The notes beneath the pieces are model-generated. The model was not told where the DNA came from, made no database searches, and saw only the letters and a program-made list of their open reading frames with translations. This document shows, piece by piece, positions 1 through 5,758 of a stretch of 11,475 nucleotides of DNA. Every line of letters begins with the position of its first letter. Within the stretch, counting starts at the first letter, position 1. A program made the position numbers and the translations under genes. The DNA comes from JBNJEM01 sp051745935. GTDB lineage: Bacteria > Planctomycetota > Planctomycetia > Pirellulales > Pirellulaceae. The stretch spans positions 1 to 11,475 of the forward strand of contig JBNJEM010000198.1 of the NCBI GenBank assembly GCA_051745935.1, written 5' to 3'.

Positions 1-767
1 AATTCCACGAGTTCCGCGTTGTCTTGGTCTTCGAAATGAGCGGCATGAGCGCGGGGCAGGATCCACATTTCATAGGGCATGCGGCTGGCATACGGACAGG
101 TCGCGAGGAAACGGCGGCTTTCCGCCACCCACCGGTGTCCGCGGGTTTGCTCATCCCGGATCACTCGGCAGAAGAAACAGGCTTGGTGTTGATGGTAGAG
201 CCTTTGCGCGGCGGCAACTTCCCGGGCCACTTCTCCGGGCACCCTCGGCATGGCGATCAGTTGGCTATGCGAGTGCTCCAGGGACGCGCCGGCTCGAGGC
301 CCCACGTTTTTGAAGGCCAATACGTACCGATAATGCCCGCTACGCCGACGGGCCAGCATCCGATCGCGATACGCGCGCAGGACCAACGTGACCTCCTCGT
401 CGGTTAACTGCGTCAGACTCGCCACGTGCCGGGGGGATTCAACAATGACCTCTTGAGCCCCCACGGGGCGGGCGCCGGCATAGAGATCACCCTCCCGCAC
501 CGCGGGGTCTCCCCCCGGATGGAACGCGGGGTATTTGTTCGGCACGACGCGGACGAGCCAGTCGGGGGGCCGGCCGGCGCCGGCGGGCATTTCGGTACCG
601 TAGGCGGCGATTTGTGGAGGCGTATCTTCTTCGTGGCCGGCACAGAACGGACAACGGCTGCTCGTGCGGCGACCGCCGTTTCCTGGATACTCGTTGGGGC
701 GTTCATCCCGGCCCTCGGCGCACACCACCCAACGATCGGACAATGGGTCTTTGCGGAATTGCCACAT
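1..767 (-). CDS. galT: Galactose-1-phosphate uridylyltransferase-type enzyme, 3' end beyond window
   Basis: This reading frame is open from the left window edge to an ATG at 765-767; an in-frame TGA (798-800) lies just upstream and no other ATG or GTG intervenes, so the start is well fixed although its ribosome site is weak. The 255 visible residues begin MWQFRKDPLSDRWVV, the usual N-terminus of GalT (HIT superfamily). Cys39-x-x-Cys42 (CPFC) fits the N-terminal zinc site, PNKYP is at 76-80, and the active-site motif is HSHSQ at 165-169, with the nucleotidylated His expected at 167. A second CFFC pair is at 197-200. Known family role: transfer of UMP between UDP-glucose and galactose-1-phosphate in the cytoplasm. 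The HSH form (instead of HPH) also occurs in GalT-like enzymes with other nucleotide-sugar substrates, so exact specificity is open. It lies downstream of glgA on the same strand, which suggests a glycogen or sugar-nucleotide context. Confidence 0.9.
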   Translation of the reverse strand, partial: MWQFRKDPLSDRWVVCAEGRDERPNEYPGNGGRRTSSRCPFCAGHEEDTPPQIAAYGTEMPAGAGRPPDWLVRVVPNKYPAFHPGGDPAVREGDLYAGARPVGAQEVIVESPRHVASLTQLTDEEVTLVLRAYRDRMLARRRSGHYRYVLAFKNVGPRAGASLEHSHSQLIAMPRVPGEVAREVAAAQRLYHQHQACFFCRVIRDEQTRGHRWVAESRRFLATCPYASRMPYEMWILPRAHAAHFEDQDNAELVE

Positions 768-939
768 ATGCTGGAATCGCGTCCTGGAGCAGAAGAATCA
801 CCCGCCGACACGCAAATCCGACGACAGCGCCCCGAGCTCTGGTCTACTACTCCTGGATCTGCTTGTGTCCGCAGCATGCACCGACCGACGTTCCCATTGC
901 TCAGCTCTCAATTGGGCCGAGGTCTCGTCATCCATTCGT

Positions 940-979
940 CCCGCATTGTGCGCGGCGGTTGCGTTTTTCGCAATGCGGG
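940..979. repeat. 9-bp inverted repeat, possible glgA terminator
   Basis: CCCGCATTG (940-948) pairs perfectly with CAATGCGGG (971-979) across a 22-nt loop. A competing smaller hairpin, TTGCG-TTTTT-CGCAA, uses part of the same right arm. It sits about 130 nt after the glgA stop and directly beside the R1 repeat. No clear U-tract follows on either strand, so terminator function is only a guess. Confidence 0.4.
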
Positions 980-986
980 GATGGAC

Positions 987-1046
987 ATACCGGTCGCGGG
1001 TGAGTTTGTCCGCCGCGAGTCCGACCAACGGGCGGACGGCTTGCGT
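987..1046 (+). repeat. Dispersed repeat R1, copy A
   Basis: This segment starts ATACCGGTCGCGG and ends GACGGCTTGCGT. It matches 4409-4468 over about 60 nt with only four or five mismatches by eye. The similarity stops abruptly at both ends. A 12-nt core (ATACCGGTCGCG) also occurs at 2646 and, inverted, at 2753-2764. The element lies in non-coding DNA here but inside a former gene at copy B. Confidence 0.8.
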
Positions 1047-1110
1047 GGGACGAATAGCACGGTATCAGCTTCGCCTTCAACTGCTGATCCGGGGGGATAC
1101 GCAACCGGCT

Positions 1111-2589
1111 TCACGCCTGTTTGGGAGCAACGATGCGAGCATAGAGGTCCAGATATTGCTTCGCGCTCCGCGTCCACGACCAGTCTTGTTTCATGCCGGT
1201 TTCGACCAGCTGCCGCCACCGCGACCACTCGTGCGTATACATATGGCAGGCCCGCGTGAGTGCCTCTTCCAAGTGTGCGACCGAGTAGTGGTCGAAAGAG
1301 AACCCATTGGCCGTTGAGCCCGCGAGGGTTTCCGGCGTGGCATCGGTAATGGTATCGGCCAATCCACCGGTACGGTGCACGATCGGCACGGCCCCGTAGC
1401 GAAGACTATACAACTGATTCAAACCACAGGGCTCATACCAGCTGGCCATGACGAACATGTCCGCGCCGGCTTCGATGCGATGCGCCAGGGAGTCGGAGAA
1501 TCCCAATCGGGCGGCCACTCGTCCCGGATGCTCTTGAGCCAGCCGTTGGAGCAATTCTTCGTGGCTTTCGTCACCGGTTCCCAGGATGGCCCACTGCACG
1601 TCCCGATCCCGGCTCCAGTATTGCATCAGTTCGCCCACCAGGTCCCAGCCTTTTTGGTCCGCCAGGCGACCGACCAATCCAATCAGGGGGCAACGGGGGT
1701 CCACCGGCAGGCCAAGTTCTCGTTGCAGGGCCGCCTTGCACTGAGCCTTCCCCGTCATCCACGTCGTTTCATCATACGGGGCCTCAATCAGGGGGTCGTG
1801 ACGAGGGTCCCAGATATCGTAATTCACCCCGTTGATAATCCCACTCAGTACATCACTCCGGTGCCGCAACACCGCTTCCAACCCCCAACCGGCCGGCGCG
1901 TGTTGGATTTCTTGAGCATACCGCGGACTAACCGTGTTGATCGCATCCGCGAAAACAATGCCGGTTTTGAGAAGATTCAGATGGCCGTGGAATTCCATCT
2001 GATGCCAATTGAAATACTTCCAGTCCAAGCCGGTCAATAGCATGTCCCAGTGCCAGAATTGACCCTGGTATGCCATGTTGTGCAGCGTTAACAGACTCGC
2101 CATGCGAGCGTGCGACGGCACATGGCCATGCTCGATTTTCAGGTAGGCCGGCAAGAGGCCGGTTTGCCAGTCGTTACAGTGGAGCACGTCAAGGGAGAGG
2201 CCAAGAGCGCGAATGGCCTGCATCACGGCTCGACAAAAAAAAGCAAATCGCTCGCAGTTGTCCTTGTAGTCACTCCCGTTCTCGCGATAGAGCTGAGGCC
2301 GATCAAAATAGCTGTCTTGTTGGACCAGGTAAACGGGAACCCGAGAGTTCGGCAGGTGGCTGCGTAGCAACCGTCCTGGCACCCGTTTTGATCCCACCAG
2401 AACGGATACCTCCACGTCCGTCGCCTCAATGGGCACCCCACACTGGCGTGCCTGGCGGTACGCCGGAACAAACACCACCGGGCGATGCCCCAGCTTTTCC
2501 AGCTCGCGCGGCAACGCCTCCGCCACGTCCGCCAATCCACCGGTTTTGGCGAACGGAACCACTTCGCTGCTGACAAATGCAATATCCAA
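1111..2589 (-). CDS. glgA: Glycogen synthase, ADP-glucose type (GT5)
   Basis: This 492-residue protein, close to the usual GlgA length, extends alpha-1,4-glucan chains from ADP-glucose in the cytoplasm. The N-terminal KTGGLADV motif (Lys15) is the nucleotide-sugar binding signature. HCNDWQTG, LTLHNMAYQG and the INGVNYDIWDP block follow in normal order. The C-terminal Rossmann domain has GLVGRLADQKGWD and the catalytic-region EPCGLNQLYSLRYG with Glu386, ending in HRTGGLADT. The start is TTG at 2587-2589: an in-frame TAA lies two codons upstream, the protein aligns from this residue, and GGAG (minus strand, 2600-2603) is 10 nt away. The gene is intact, with no frameshift. Upstream on the same strand the sequence is a repeat-flanked segment; a TATAAA there overlaps the R1 core, but I find no good -35. 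galT lies downstream. Confidence 0.96.
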   Translation of the reverse strand: MDIAFVSSEVVPFAKTGGLADVAEALPRELEKLGHRPVVFVPAYRQARQCGVPIEATDVEVSVLVGSKRVPGRLLRSHLPNSRVPVYLVQQDSYFDRPQLYRENGSDYKDNCERFAFFCRAVMQAIRALGLSLDVLHCNDWQTGLLPAYLKIEHGHVPSHARMASLLTLHNMAYQGQFWHWDMLLTGLDWKYFNWHQMEFHGHLNLLKTGIVFADAINTVSPRYAQEIQHAPAGWGLEAVLRHRSDVLSGIINGVNYDIWDPRHDPLIEAPYDETTWMTGKAQCKAALQRELGLPVDPRCPLIGLVGRLADQKGWDLVGELMQYWSRDRDVQWAILGTGDESHEELLQRLAQEHPGRVAARLGFSDSLAHRIEAGADMFVMASWYEPCGLNQLYSLRYGAVPIVHRTGGLADTITDATPETLAGSTANGFSFDHYSVAHLEEALTRACHMYTHEWSRWRQLVETGMKQDWSWTRSAKQYLDLYARIVAPKQA

Positions 2590-2645
2590 CGGTTACTTAC
2601 TCCAGCCGGCTCGCCACGAGATGGTCCGGCCAACTCGAGCGATTT

Positions 2646-2764
2646 ATACCGGTCGCGAATGACTTACAGCCCGTAACAAAACCGAGTTCTCGCCTCCCAT
2701 TCCCCTGGATTATGGGGCATTTGCGTGGTTTTGTCATGGGGTCTTAGTCCGCCGCGACCGGTAT
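2646..2764. repeat. 119-nt segment bounded by inverted R1 cores, possible MITE-like element
   Basis: ATACCGGTCGCG at 2646-2657 is repeated inverted as CGCGACCGGTAT at 2753-2764. The left copy extends its match to R1 copy B (GATGACTT versus AATGACTT). Homology of the neighbouring DUF5372-like remnant stops at the 2764 boundary, as expected if the segment inserted there. No target-site duplication is visible, and no ORF lies within. It separates that remnant from the glgA start. Confidence 0.55.
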
Positions 2765-2930
2765 ATTCTTGTCGGCTGCACAGCGGATCAGTCATCCATT
2801 CGGGAACGAAGCGGAGTCCCTCGTCCGTTTGAAGCACGACTTGAGGCTGCTTCCCGCGGATGTTGTACCGCACGATGGGAAGCTGCTCACCGAAGAGAGG
2901 ATGGAACAAATACTCGACCTTGACAGAGCC
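2765..2930 (-). pseudogene. DUF5372-like mobile-element accessory protein, truncated
   Basis: The minus-strand frame reads VEYLFHPLFGEQLPIVRYN, then VVLQTDEGLRFVPEWMTDPLC. A short protein with an N-terminal FHPLFG and a following P.WMTDP..C stretch is what I recall of small proteins beside transposase or recombinase genes (DUF5372 and relatives). There is no ATG: the frame is open from 2978, and TTG at 2907-2909 is the only evident start near the conserved block. After WMTDPLCSRQE the sequence runs into the inverted R1 core and the rest looks non-native, although the frame stays open to 2664. Both ends therefore appear lost and I call it a remnant. The partner recombinase is not in the window. 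Family assignment is from memory and moderate. Confidence 0.5.
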
Positions 2931-2985
2931 CGGATAGCGGGCATGATGGGACGGCGGCCATGGTCGCCCCGCCGCCTCTCACCCC

Positions 2986-3014
2986 TTGATTCACCAGTTC
3001 TCCCCGGTTACACT
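2986..3014 (+). promoter_or_regulatory. Sigma-70 type promoter for the MNT-HEPN pair
   Basis: TTGATT (2986-2991) and TACACT (3009-3014) are separated by exactly 17 nt. Transcription would start near 3021, immediately before a 10-bp inverted repeat (3027-3052) and about 45 nt before the antitoxin ATG. Spacing and position fit well; the hexamers each match consensus at four of six bases. Confidence 0.6.
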
Positions 3015-3026
3015 CAGCCTTGTTGC

Positions 3027-3052
3027 CGGAAAGCAATTTCCTTTGCTTTCCG
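3027..3052. promoter_or_regulatory. 10-bp perfect inverted repeat in the antitoxin leader
   Basis: CGGAAAGCAA pairs with TTGCTTTCCG around a 6-nt loop (TTTCCT). It starts just after the predicted transcription start and ends 3 nt before the GGGGAGG ribosome site. It could be an autoregulatory operator or an RNA hairpin limiting translation. There is no T-tract, so it is not a typical terminator. Confidence 0.5.
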
Positions 3053-3066
3053 ACGGGGAGGGCCAC

Positions 3067-3390
3067 ATGACGTTGGACGAATCGGTCATTCAGAAGATCG
3101 TCGATCGCGTCTTGTCGGTGACCAGACCGGATAAGATCATTCTCTTCGGCTCCGCGGCGACGGACCAGATGACGCGTGACAGCGACATCGACCTGCTGAT
3201 CGTCGAGCCGGACACGAGCGATCAGCGGGAGCAGTACGTGCGGGTCCGCCGGGCGCTGGACGACATCCGCTATCCGTTTGATATTCTCTTCATCAACACG
3301 CAGTGGTTCGAGCAGAGCAAGGACGTGATCGGCGGCATTGCCTATCCGGCCCACAAGTATGGGAAAGTGATCTATGACGCCGCCGCCTGA
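3067..3390 (+). CDS. MNT-type nucleotidyltransferase, antitoxin of an MNT/HEPN pair
   Basis: This 107-residue protein is a minimal nucleotidyltransferase (MNT). The fold signature is complete: ILFGS at 25-29, then Asp40 and Asp42 in DSDIDLL, with the third acidic residue Asp72 in PFDILF. Known family role: such proteins neutralise a cognate HEPN toxin, in at least one studied case by adding AMP to a toxin tyrosine. I chose ATG 3067 because GGGGAGG (3055-3061) sits 5 nt upstream; the frame opens earlier (2986), but that stretch holds the promoter and hairpin. The gene overlaps the HEPN frame by 17 nt (ATG 3374), the usual operon layout. The gene looks intact, whereas its partner is frameshifted, leaving an antitoxin that may have nothing to neutralise in cis. 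Confidence 0.88.
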   Translation: MTLDESVIQKIVDRVLSVTRPDKIILFGSAATDQMTRDSDIDLLIVEPDTSDQREQYVRVRRALDDIRYPFDILFINTQWFEQSKDVIGGIAYPAHKYGKVIYDAAA

Positions 3391-3813
3391 GGAGGCCAAG
3401 CGAAGAGTTCTCGCCGCCTGGCTTGCCAAGGCGAAGGCAGACCTCGACGTGGCGGAGCACCTGTTCGGTGAAGGCGCGCGGTTTCCGAACGCGGTGGCGT
3501 TTCATTGCCAGCAGGCGGCCGAGAAATACCTCTAAATCGCTTCTGGCCGCTTCTGGTCTGGATTGAGATCGAGTTCCCCAAGACGCACGATCTGGAAGTA
3601 TTGCTCAACCTGATTGAGCCAACCTATGGCGCGGTTGTATCCCAGCTTCAGGATATCATCACCCTCACGCCTTACGGCGTGGAGCTACGCTACCCGGGCG
3701 ACCGTCCCGACGCATCGCCCGAAGAAGCGCACGACGCCGTGCAACTGGCGCAACGGGTCCGTGACGCGGTCATGCCTTTGCTGCCCGATACATCGACGCG
3801 CGACGAAAACTGA
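3374..3813 (+). pseudogene. HEPN-domain toxin, inactivated by a small duplication and frameshift
   Basis: The frame from ATG 3374 encodes 53 residues ending FHCQQAAEKYL, the HEPN helix signature, then stops at TAA 3533-3535. The rest continues in another frame: LVWIEIEFPKTHDLEVLL through LRYPGD to a stop at 3811-3813. The break is explained exactly: removing one extra T (3533) and one unit of a 10-nt tandem duplication (CGCTTCTGGC/CGCTTCTGGT, 3538-3557) gives EKYLKSLLVWIEIEF, as expected for the family. The restored protein would be about 142 residues. Intact HEPN toxins are typically RNases. As it stands no full-length product can form without frameshifting by two positions across a stop. 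It is co-oriented and overlapping with the MNT gene. Assembly error cannot be ruled out from sequence alone. Confidence 0.85.
3538..3557 (+). repeat. 10-bp tandem duplication in the HEPN gene
   Basis: CGCTTCTGG occurs at 3538-3546 and again at 3548-3556, period 10. Deleting one unit plus the extra T at 3533 restores the reading frame, so it is very likely a recent mutation, consistent with replication slippage. Confidence 0.85.
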
Positions 3814-3966
3814 TAGAGGGACCAAATCATTCACCGCGCGTCTTCAACAGGATTTGCTTCAATTGGAGCGGCCTAACGAACCCCGACTAACCTCCACTTT
3901 GTCTTGTTCGACCAATTTCTTCCAGGAGCATATCGCGACGCACCGCTGCCGAAGCCCCGTGTGACT

Positions 3967-4081
3967 TAGAGTCTTAGGGCGTAACATGCGCGCACGGTGC
4001 GCGCATCCTTGACGTGAGCGACCAACGGGAGCGCACCATCCCTGTGCGGTGTCCCTGTTTGGTTGGCGGCCCTGCCGCCTT
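3967..4081. repeat. Repeat R2: ~115-nt insertion in the MazF-like remnant
   Basis: Toxin homology stops at 4082 and resumes at 3966 on the minus strand, so the sequence between is foreign. CTTAG occurs at both margins (3964-3968 and 4079-4083) and could be a target duplication, though boundaries are uncertain by a few bases. It contains a 21-nt perfect palindrome. It shares CGACCAACGGGAG with R1 copy B, suggesting that R1 and R2 are related repeats. Confidence 0.55.
3986..4006. repeat. 21-nt perfect palindrome inside R2
   Basis: ATGCGCGCAC and GTGCGCGCAT are exact reverse complements around a single central G. In DNA this is a cruciform or dyad binding site; as RNA the tight loop would make the hairpin less favourable. 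It lies in the insertion, not in the original toxin gene. Confidence 0.8.
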
Positions 4082-4408
4082 AGGTCCATAGGGGAGTTCC
4101 ACCTCGTCCGAGTCCCCACGTACAGTACTCGATATGCCAACGATGGTCAGCGGTGTGCCGTTTTTGATCTCATCGAGTGTGGAGATAACGACGAATGGGC
4201 GATGAGGCTTGGGATTTCTGCCCTGCGCGGGTCAGGAATCGGATCAATTGGATAGACGATCCTTCCCTGTATAATCGAGGGCACATGAACGCTCCGTATA
4301 TGGCGTTATCAATTTTGCTTATTGATGGCCTGAACGTCGAGCATTGCGTTGTATTGGGCAAGCTCTTCGTCAAGATTAGTGGGAGGCTCAATCGCGCACT
4401 GCTCTTCT

Positions 4409-4468
4409 ATACCGGTCGCGGATGACTTTCTCCGCCGCGAGTCCGACCAACGGGAGGACGGCTTGCGT
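4409..4468 (+). repeat. Dispersed repeat R1, copy B
   Basis: This begins ATACCGGTCGCGGATGACTT and ends GGACGGCTTGCGT, matching copy A (987-1046) with few differences. It sits inside the broken small gene and keeps that gene's second frame open (RRKPSSRWSDSRRR in the minus strand). Its flanks show no similarity to those of copy A, so the boundaries are sharp. Confidence 0.8.
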
Positions 4469-4550
4469 CGGGCAGCGTGCCATCCGGAAAAATCCAACCG
4501 CCTGAAATATATTTCTTCGTCGGATAGTCCCATCATTTCCATCCACGCTC

Positions 4551-4576
4551 TGCGGACGGAAGGTGCGGACGGAAGG
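4551..4576 (+). repeat. 13-bp perfect tandem duplication
   Basis: TGCGGACGGAAGG is present twice head to tail, 4551-4563 and 4564-4576. The 13-nt period is not a multiple of three and accounts exactly for the frameshift in the small gene at 4309-4669. Confidence 0.92.
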
Positions 4577-4628
4577 GGCATCCTGCTTCCACTCTGAGTA
4601 ACCGCATTCAGTCCATGGGTCAGGTGAG

Positions 4629-5170
4629 CTAGTCGTCTGCAAGCCCAGATCGAATGTTGTCTCGCTCATAAGACATCTCTCCTCTTGTCGCATTTCGCGC
4701 TATCTCAACTGACTCGTCTCTCTGCTCCATAAATGAACCGCAGATATCTTGAACAGCTTTGCTTACCCGCTTCGGATCGTTTCTCAGGTGGCCGAAGTCC
4801 ACGTGCCGATTCACGGAAAGCGTCAGATGTTCTTCCGTGGATGCGAGCTGTATGTTTGTCTTGGTCCGTATGTTTGTCTTGGTGTTGCCATGTTGCACAC
4901 TTACGTGGACGGTGCGCTGTGATGCATCTGGATACATTGGCAACCGCAACTCATCAGGAAGCATCGATTCGGATCCCAGTGCCGTTTCAAAGATAGCATT
5001 TATGCCAACTGCCATGATCGGTGTCCAGCACAGTGATGCCAGCGTTCTCTGTACGAATCCGCCACAATCAACTGATGGGTCCTGCGATTCCACAGACAGC
5101 CGATCAGGTCGCACAAACCAATTGCTCTTGTCGACCTCAAACCGGACGCGGACGTTGAAAAGGTTGTCCG
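4629..5170 (-). CDS. Hypothetical protein, 5' end lost or uncertain
   Basis: The protein-like part runs from LFNVRVRFEVDKSNWFVRP (near 5168) to the stop at 4629-4631, about 180 residues. The pattern VRVRFEVDKSNWFVRPDRL, followed later by TPIMAVGINAIFE and LTLSVNRHVDFGHL, looks like a genuine soluble alpha/beta protein of a type often annotated only as hypothetical; I do not know its function. The frame stays open to 5504, but that part is Pro/Ser-rich and lies antisense to the ATPase fragment, so I think the true N-terminus has been replaced or is very short. An 18-bp in-frame tandem duplication gives TKTNIRTKTNIQ. The 3' end overlaps the next small gene by 41 nt. It may have formed one transcript with that gene and the MazF-like remnant. 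Confidence 0.55.
4851..4886 (+). repeat. 18-bp in-frame tandem duplication
   Basis: TATGTTTGTCTTGGT occurs at 4851-4865 and 4869-4883, period 18. It adds six residues (TKTNIR then TKTNIQ on the minus strand) without breaking the frame. Confidence 0.85.
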
Positions 5171-5174
5171 GGCC

Positions 5175-5413
5175 TTGTGGGAGAGCGAACAGCGAAAGCG
5201 GCAGGCCAACGCGGAAGCTACAGCGGATGCGGTACAACCACGCAGCCAGCAGCAAGCAAACCCCCAACTTCAGATGCGGCGATATACCGAAGTGGAAGCC
5301 CAGCCGATCGAGTGGCTTTGGGAAGGCAAGATCCCGTTGGGCATGCTGACTATTTTGGCCGGCCCGGGGGCTGGGGCAAAAGTACCGTGGCCACGAGAAC
5401 GAAAGCAGACTGA
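5175..5413 (+). pseudogene. P-loop (RecA-like) ATPase fragment, frameshifted at Walker A
   Basis: The frame from TTG 5175 contains VEAQPIEWLWEGKIPLGMLT then ILAG. This is the typical lead-in to the Walker A motif of RecA/RepA-like ATPases found on integrated elements. The expected P-loop is then in the next frame: GPGGWGKSTVATR, ending at TGA 5411-5413. Adding one G to the run at 5366-5370 would join them as LAGPGGWGKST. Downstream, the expected helicase core (Walker B and beyond) is missing. The frame is also open upstream to about 5106 (LVDLKPDADVEKVVRALWE), overlapping the opposite-strand hypothetical gene. It is a decayed N-terminal fragment; known relatives act in plasmid or phage-like replication. 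Confidence 0.65.
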
Positions 5414-5758
5414 TTTCCAGCAGGGGGTGCGCGAGCCTCGGGGAGCATGTGGAGGACTCGAGGGCCAGTCGACTGGACGATGCACGCGGGGGAGGCAACG
5501 GCACCGGACGGGAGGGAACGAAATGGACGAGACCGTGCGGGCCGAATGAAGGAGGTCACGCAATATGAGCGTCGCGCGGCGCGCACCACGAAACGAGGCC
5601 GGCGTCTCGGTCAAAAAAAGACGACCGATTGTCAGCTGATTGGACCGGGCGAAGCCTTGGATGGATCACTGAACAGTTCATGAGATCTGCCCGCGTCTCG
5701 CGCGTCGCCCTGAATATACCCGCCGCGCTGTCATCTTGTCAAATGACTGCTAGCACTC
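5414..5758. other. Decayed stretch with an orphan ribosome site and short ORF
   Basis: No full gene is visible. One notable point is AAGGAGG (5549-5555) 9 nt before ATG 5565, opening a 24-residue frame (MSVARRAPRNEAGVSVKK...) that ends at TGA 5637-5639. A stop codon overlapping this ribosome site ends the frame that starts the ATPase fragment. The layout would fit an ATPase with an internal deletion followed by the first codons of a second gene (recombinase would be typical), but this is speculation. Confidence 0.4.

Larger units (their letters stand above)
768..1110. other. Spacer between glgA and galT
   Basis: This 343-nt spacer has no gene I can support. Reading frames cross it, including one giving a 76-codon ORF at 798-1028 on the minus strand, but none resembles a known protein and most are antisense shadows. 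It holds an inverted repeat (940-979) and a copy of a dispersed repeat (987-1046), listed separately. Because of its length and these elements, glgA and galT may not be strictly co-transcribed. Confidence 0.6.
3859..4284 (-). pseudogene. MazF/PemK-like toxin, split by an insertion and frameshifted
   Basis: Pieces of one small protein lie in different minus-strand frames. A GTG start (4282-4284, with GGAG 7-8 nt upstream) gives a frame reading GRIVYPIDPIPDPR. After one or two single-base shifts (around 4213-4232) it continues as PFVVISTLDEIKNGTPLTIVG to DEVELPYGP near 4082. About 115 nt of foreign-looking sequence follows. The protein then resumes as HTGLRQRCVAICSW, ending at the stop 3859-3861. 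The blocks VVIS.LDEI, LPYGP and TGL.Q.CVAICSW in this order resemble MazF/PemK-type endoribonuclease toxins that I recall from planctomycetes. The original length was about 110-120 residues. It follows the broken gene at 4309-4669 by 24 nt, so the two may once have been an antitoxin-toxin pair. The family call is by motif order only. Confidence 0.6.
4309..4669 (-). pseudogene. Small gene upstream of the MazF-like toxin, frameshifted; possible antitoxin
   Basis: The start is ATG 4667-4669 with AGGAG 9 nt upstream on the minus strand, giving MSETTFDLGLQTT and DPWTECGYSEWKQDAPSV. A 13-bp tandem duplication (4551-4576) then shifts the frame. Deleting one unit joins it exactly to the second frame, APSVRRAWMEMMGLSDEEIYF, which continues through a copy of repeat R1 (4409-4468) into PPTNLDEELAQYNAMLD and a TGA at 4309-4311. 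The R1 copy contributes about 20 Arg/Ser-rich residues that look unlike the acidic flanks. I do not recognise the family. Its position 24 nt before the MazF-like GTG and its acidic C-terminus make an antitoxin role possible, but this is inference. Its 5' end overlaps the 3' end of the next upstream gene by 41 nt. Confidence 0.6.

Noticed and set aside
426..1317. Long plus-strand ORFs (up to 277 codons) over galT and the spacer
   Set aside because: They are antisense to galT, which has clear motifs, and their products are compositionally biased without any recognisable domain.
1375..2573. Plus-strand ORFs of 221 and 167 codons
   Set aside because: Shadows of the well-supported glgA gene on the minus strand.
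3527..3557. Programmed frameshift to make the full HEPN toxin
   Set aside because: An in-frame stop, an extra T and a 10-nt exact duplication together point to mutation; no slippery heptamer or following structure is evident.
3505..3813. Separate plus-strand gene starting at ATG 3505
   Set aside because: Its first 16 residues are an out-of-frame reading of the HEPN helix; the rest is the HEPN C-terminus, so it is part of the broken toxin gene.
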